The notes under the pieces are model-generated. The model worked only from the letters and a program-made list of their open reading frames with translations. It had not been told where the DNA came from and made no database searches. This document shows, piece after piece, positions 61,750 through 64,000 of a DNA stretch of 64,000 bases (positions are counted from its first letter, which is position 1; every line of letters starts with the position of its first letter). Made by a program: the position numbers and the translations under genes. This stretch comes from Biomphalaria glabrata (taxonomy: Eukaryota > Mollusca > Gastropoda > Planorbidae). The stretch is taken from the NCBI RefSeq assembly GCF_947242115.1, contig NC_074720.1, positions 28,613,645-28,677,644 of the forward strand. Direction: 5' to 3'.

Positions 61750-61860
61750 ATATATATATATATATATATATATTTGTATGTATGTATATATATATATATA
61801 TATTTGTATGTTTGTATATATATATATTTGTATGTATGTATATATATTTATATATATAAA
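61750..61860. repeat. TA/TATG microsatellite cluster
   Basis: TA arrays interrupted by TTTGTATGTATGTA words; the open frames seen here are translations of the repeat. Confidence 0.9.
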
Positions 61861-61940
61861 TTTTATTTCGAAAACGGCTCTAACGATTTTCTTTAAAATT
61901 TCAACATATATATATATAAATGAGAAAAAATGGCAGTTTT

Positions 61941-62675
61941 TTAGATTCTCTGTAACCAAGTATGTAAAGCTATTGTTTTAACCTCCCATAGCAATTCATA
62001 CCCATATAAGGGATGAAGGCTATATTATTAGCCTGTTTGATCGTAGGCTGGTGGATATATCAAAATAAGCTTCCAAACATCTTTAGAAAGACATTCCAAT
62101 CACATTCATACTGTTAGCTGTTAAATAAAATAAAAAAAGGAGGTGTTTCAACGATAATAATGAATTTAACACATTCTCCTATAGTGCACAAGGCAAAATC
62201 GTAATAAGAAATATTATTGGGATTAATAAATCTATGATTTTTTTCAATGAATAAAGTGACCTAGATCGAGATATCTAGAATATAATTTATGAATGAAAGA
62301 AAAAGTGCGGGCTGCTAATTTGAAGCCAGAGACCATGCCCACTGCAGGTGATCACACCAGGCGAGCGCTGGTGGTGAGGAGAGGTATACACTAAGCGTGT
62401 AGTGTCACAACCTATCATAAAGGCAGTGGAGGGAAGGGGGAGAGAGTCATGAAAAGAATTATAAGCATCTATGGGAGGGAGGGGATGTTAAGGTGTAACA
62501 AAAACACCCAAATTATGAAAAGAAGAGGGTCCTTGGATGGGAATTAAAAGAAAGAGACAGAGAATACATGTAGCCTAGTTGAAAATATCATGTTTATTAA
62601 ATTATAATAATTAATTTATACATCTATAATTATATAGATTTATTTCTGTCTGTTTCTACACATAGATTATATAGG
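61941..62675 (+). repeat. ~750-bp duplicated block, copy 2
   Basis: Colinear with 60228-60985: TTAGATTCTCTGTAACCA, AAAATAAGCTTCCA, GTGACCTAGATCGAGATATC, ACACTAAGCGTGTAGTGTC, AAAAGAAGAGGGTCCTTGG, TTTCTGTCTGTTTCTACA. Copies differ by scattered substitutions and small indels, so the duplication is not recent. Confidence 0.85.
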
Positions 62676-62677
62676 TA

Positions 62678-62716
<39 letters not shown>

Positions 62717-62722
<6 letters not shown>

Positions 62723-63095
62723 AACCCTGCCTTGCACCAGTGCTTGAGGTGCGCACTAGTGAACGTAAACAGGAAGACACTAGGATGGAAAGAAAAAGAC
62801 TAGGACAGAGAGAAGAACATTGCATCAGGGATTGTGAAGAGTCTGAATGTTTGGAAACTAAGAAGCCAGCTTTTGGTGCTGCCTGAAGGTTGTAGAAGGG
62901 ACCTGGAGCGAAGCGGGGAAGGCTGTCGTTGGTCCACATTCGGGTTGCTGTCTAAAGGACTGGTAAATTAGTAGAAAGACTCTGAGGAAGCTGAAGGATG
63001 CTATGTGTTTGTCCTAGTGAATAAACACCTGTCTTTATTTCCTGTTACACTGTGTTGTGTTGCCTGCCTTTAAGTTGAGTGCCTACCCTAGAGTT

Positions 63096-63101
<6 letters not shown>
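62717..63101 (+). mobile_element. Solo LTR fossil, full length, copy 2
   Basis: A 385-bp unit starting TGTTGTAACCCTGCC and ending CCCTAGAGTTACAACA: the ends form the inverted repeat TGTTGTAAC/GTTACAACA with the TG...CA of LTRs. An AATAAA lies near 63020. It sits between TA arrays (62682-62716 and 63102-63136), so the short target duplication (ATAT) is uncertain. Probably a Ty3/Gypsy-like LTR left after loss of the internal part by recombination; a non-autonomous DNA element with TA targets is the alternative. Confidence 0.65.
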
Positions 63102-63137
<36 letters not shown>

Positions 63138-63157
63138 AGAGAGAGAGAGAGAGAGGC
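63102..63157. repeat. (TA)n followed by (GA)n microsatellite
   Basis: TA units to about 63136, then TCTA and GA units to about 63156. Confidence 0.9.
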
Positions 63158-63550
63158 AATATACTATAAATACATATTGCAGAAGTGAATCTACTTCTTT
63201 TAATACAATCTAAATAATTTTTAATTAACACAGATATATAATTTATTAGCAATAACATAGTGGTGTTTCTTAATGGTGCTCGATGTGCGCTAAAGGAGAA
63301 AGCACAAAAACTTCGTTTATTATAGGAGCATGAAGTGACCTGATTTATTTTAAAATAAAATCTTGACTAGTATGAGTGGTAATTCAAAGAAACACAGCTA
63401 TTTTTATAGTCCTTTAGTTGCAGAATAAGAATCTGCTTTCAGTTTTTTTGTAAGTTAAACCGTCACCAAATAAAAAAATAAAATAAAAATTTGACCTAGT
63501 TCCCAAATACGGTGTGCTTAATATAAGAATCTACTATATATCTCAAATGG
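63158..63550. other. AT-rich, nothing recognised
   Basis: No coding sequence, repeat family or structure of note was found. Confidence 0.5.
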
Positions 63551-64000
63551 TTAAAGGGAAACTCCGATAGTTTTTCAAATTTTAGTTATTGACATATTTA
63601 AATTCTGCGTAAAAAGTTGTAATAGTAAACATTATATCATTTTTTATTTAAATGCTCGGAAAATTTTATATTTAATAAATTAGACAGAAAATTCTCCACG
63701 CCCCCAAAAAAACGGGGTTCTGCGAGATGTTTTTAGTTTTTAAAAACGTGACGTCACGAGGGTGCTGGCTAAATATAGATCTAGACCTATATAACCGATA
63801 AACTCTCTAGTCTAGATCTAGACCTATCGGATCGCATTTATTGTTACGCTTCACAGCTAGATCTAGTCTCCACGTTGATTTATAATCGGTCATTGTTTAT
63901 AAACCTCTATTTCTACTTGAAGAAAATTAAATATTGTTCTTCAGCTTGTTGCAGTAGTTCCAATCACAAAGATAAAATCAGCAAGTATGCTGATACAGAA
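63551..64000 (+). mobile_element. Possible 5' end of a THAP-domain (P-like) transposon, cut by window edge
   Basis: The last ~85 bases encode, without a stop, KKIKYCSSACCSSSNHKDKI, SKYADTE: a Cys-rich start that resembles the C-x2-4-C beginning of a THAP zinc finger, which P-type transposases and some host proteins carry. The preceding 400 bases have a GGGAAACTCCGATAG word and a TGACGTCA palindrome (about 63750) and look non-coding. No ATG lies close before the cysteines in this frame, so a splice or a decayed start must be assumed. Evidence is thin. Confidence 0.25.

Noticed and set aside
61747-61981. Tyr/Ile-rich frames on both strands
   Set aside because: Translations of TA/TATG microsatellites.

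Overview
This is an AT-rich animal nuclear genome window with short coding exons, GT-AG introns and dense degraded transposable elements. Five conserved metazoan genes can be reconstructed exon by exon. The molluscan-looking LINEs and SINEs, the patches rich in TAGATCTAGATCT and TAGGCCTA, and the gene structures suggest a gastropod mollusc, probably a pulmonate or other heterobranch. That assignment is inference.

Layout. (1) 1-3430, + strand: the last two coding exons of inositol-3-phosphate synthase (ISYNA1); the gene starts left of the window. (2) 6913-8892, - strand: a complete two-exon ALG13, a single-domain UDP-GlcNAc transferase subunit of 171 aa. (3) 9325-13149, + strand: a complete four-exon TMEM101-like membrane protein of 251 aa. 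Its start codon lies only 432 bp from that of ALG13, so the two genes probably share a bidirectional promoter. (4) 13960-22740: a transposon graveyard of several LINE pieces (one inverted against itself), a solo LTR, a SINE, a Helitron-like end and a 32-bp tandem repeat. (5) 22743-25034, + strand: a complete five-exon HTATIP2/TIP30-like oxidoreductase of 244 aa. (6) 27767-58590, - strand: a complete 23-exon Mediator subunit 25 gene (MED25) of 1069 aa, covering almost half of the window. All splice phases agree and the exon lengths sum to 3210 nt. Its introns carry a 2.1-kb hAT transposon with a perfect 8-bp target duplication, a second hAT fossil split by a SINE, LINE pieces in both orientations and a nine-copy 56-bp tandem repeat. 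(7) 58591-64000: no recognised host gene; a duplicated ~750-bp block, a full-length solo LTR between TA arrays, and at the right edge a possible start of a THAP-domain (P-like) transposon.

The genes do not form a pathway. ISYNA1 makes inositol phosphate, ALG13 acts in lipid-linked oligosaccharide synthesis, TMEM101 is a multi-span membrane protein, HTATIP2 is a Rossmann-fold protein, and MED25 links activators to Mediator. I found no bacterial-type system, CRISPR array, rRNA or convincing tRNA gene. The interest lies in transposon nesting and rearrangement, the long Gln/Met-rich MED25, and the compact ALG13/TMEM101 promoter.
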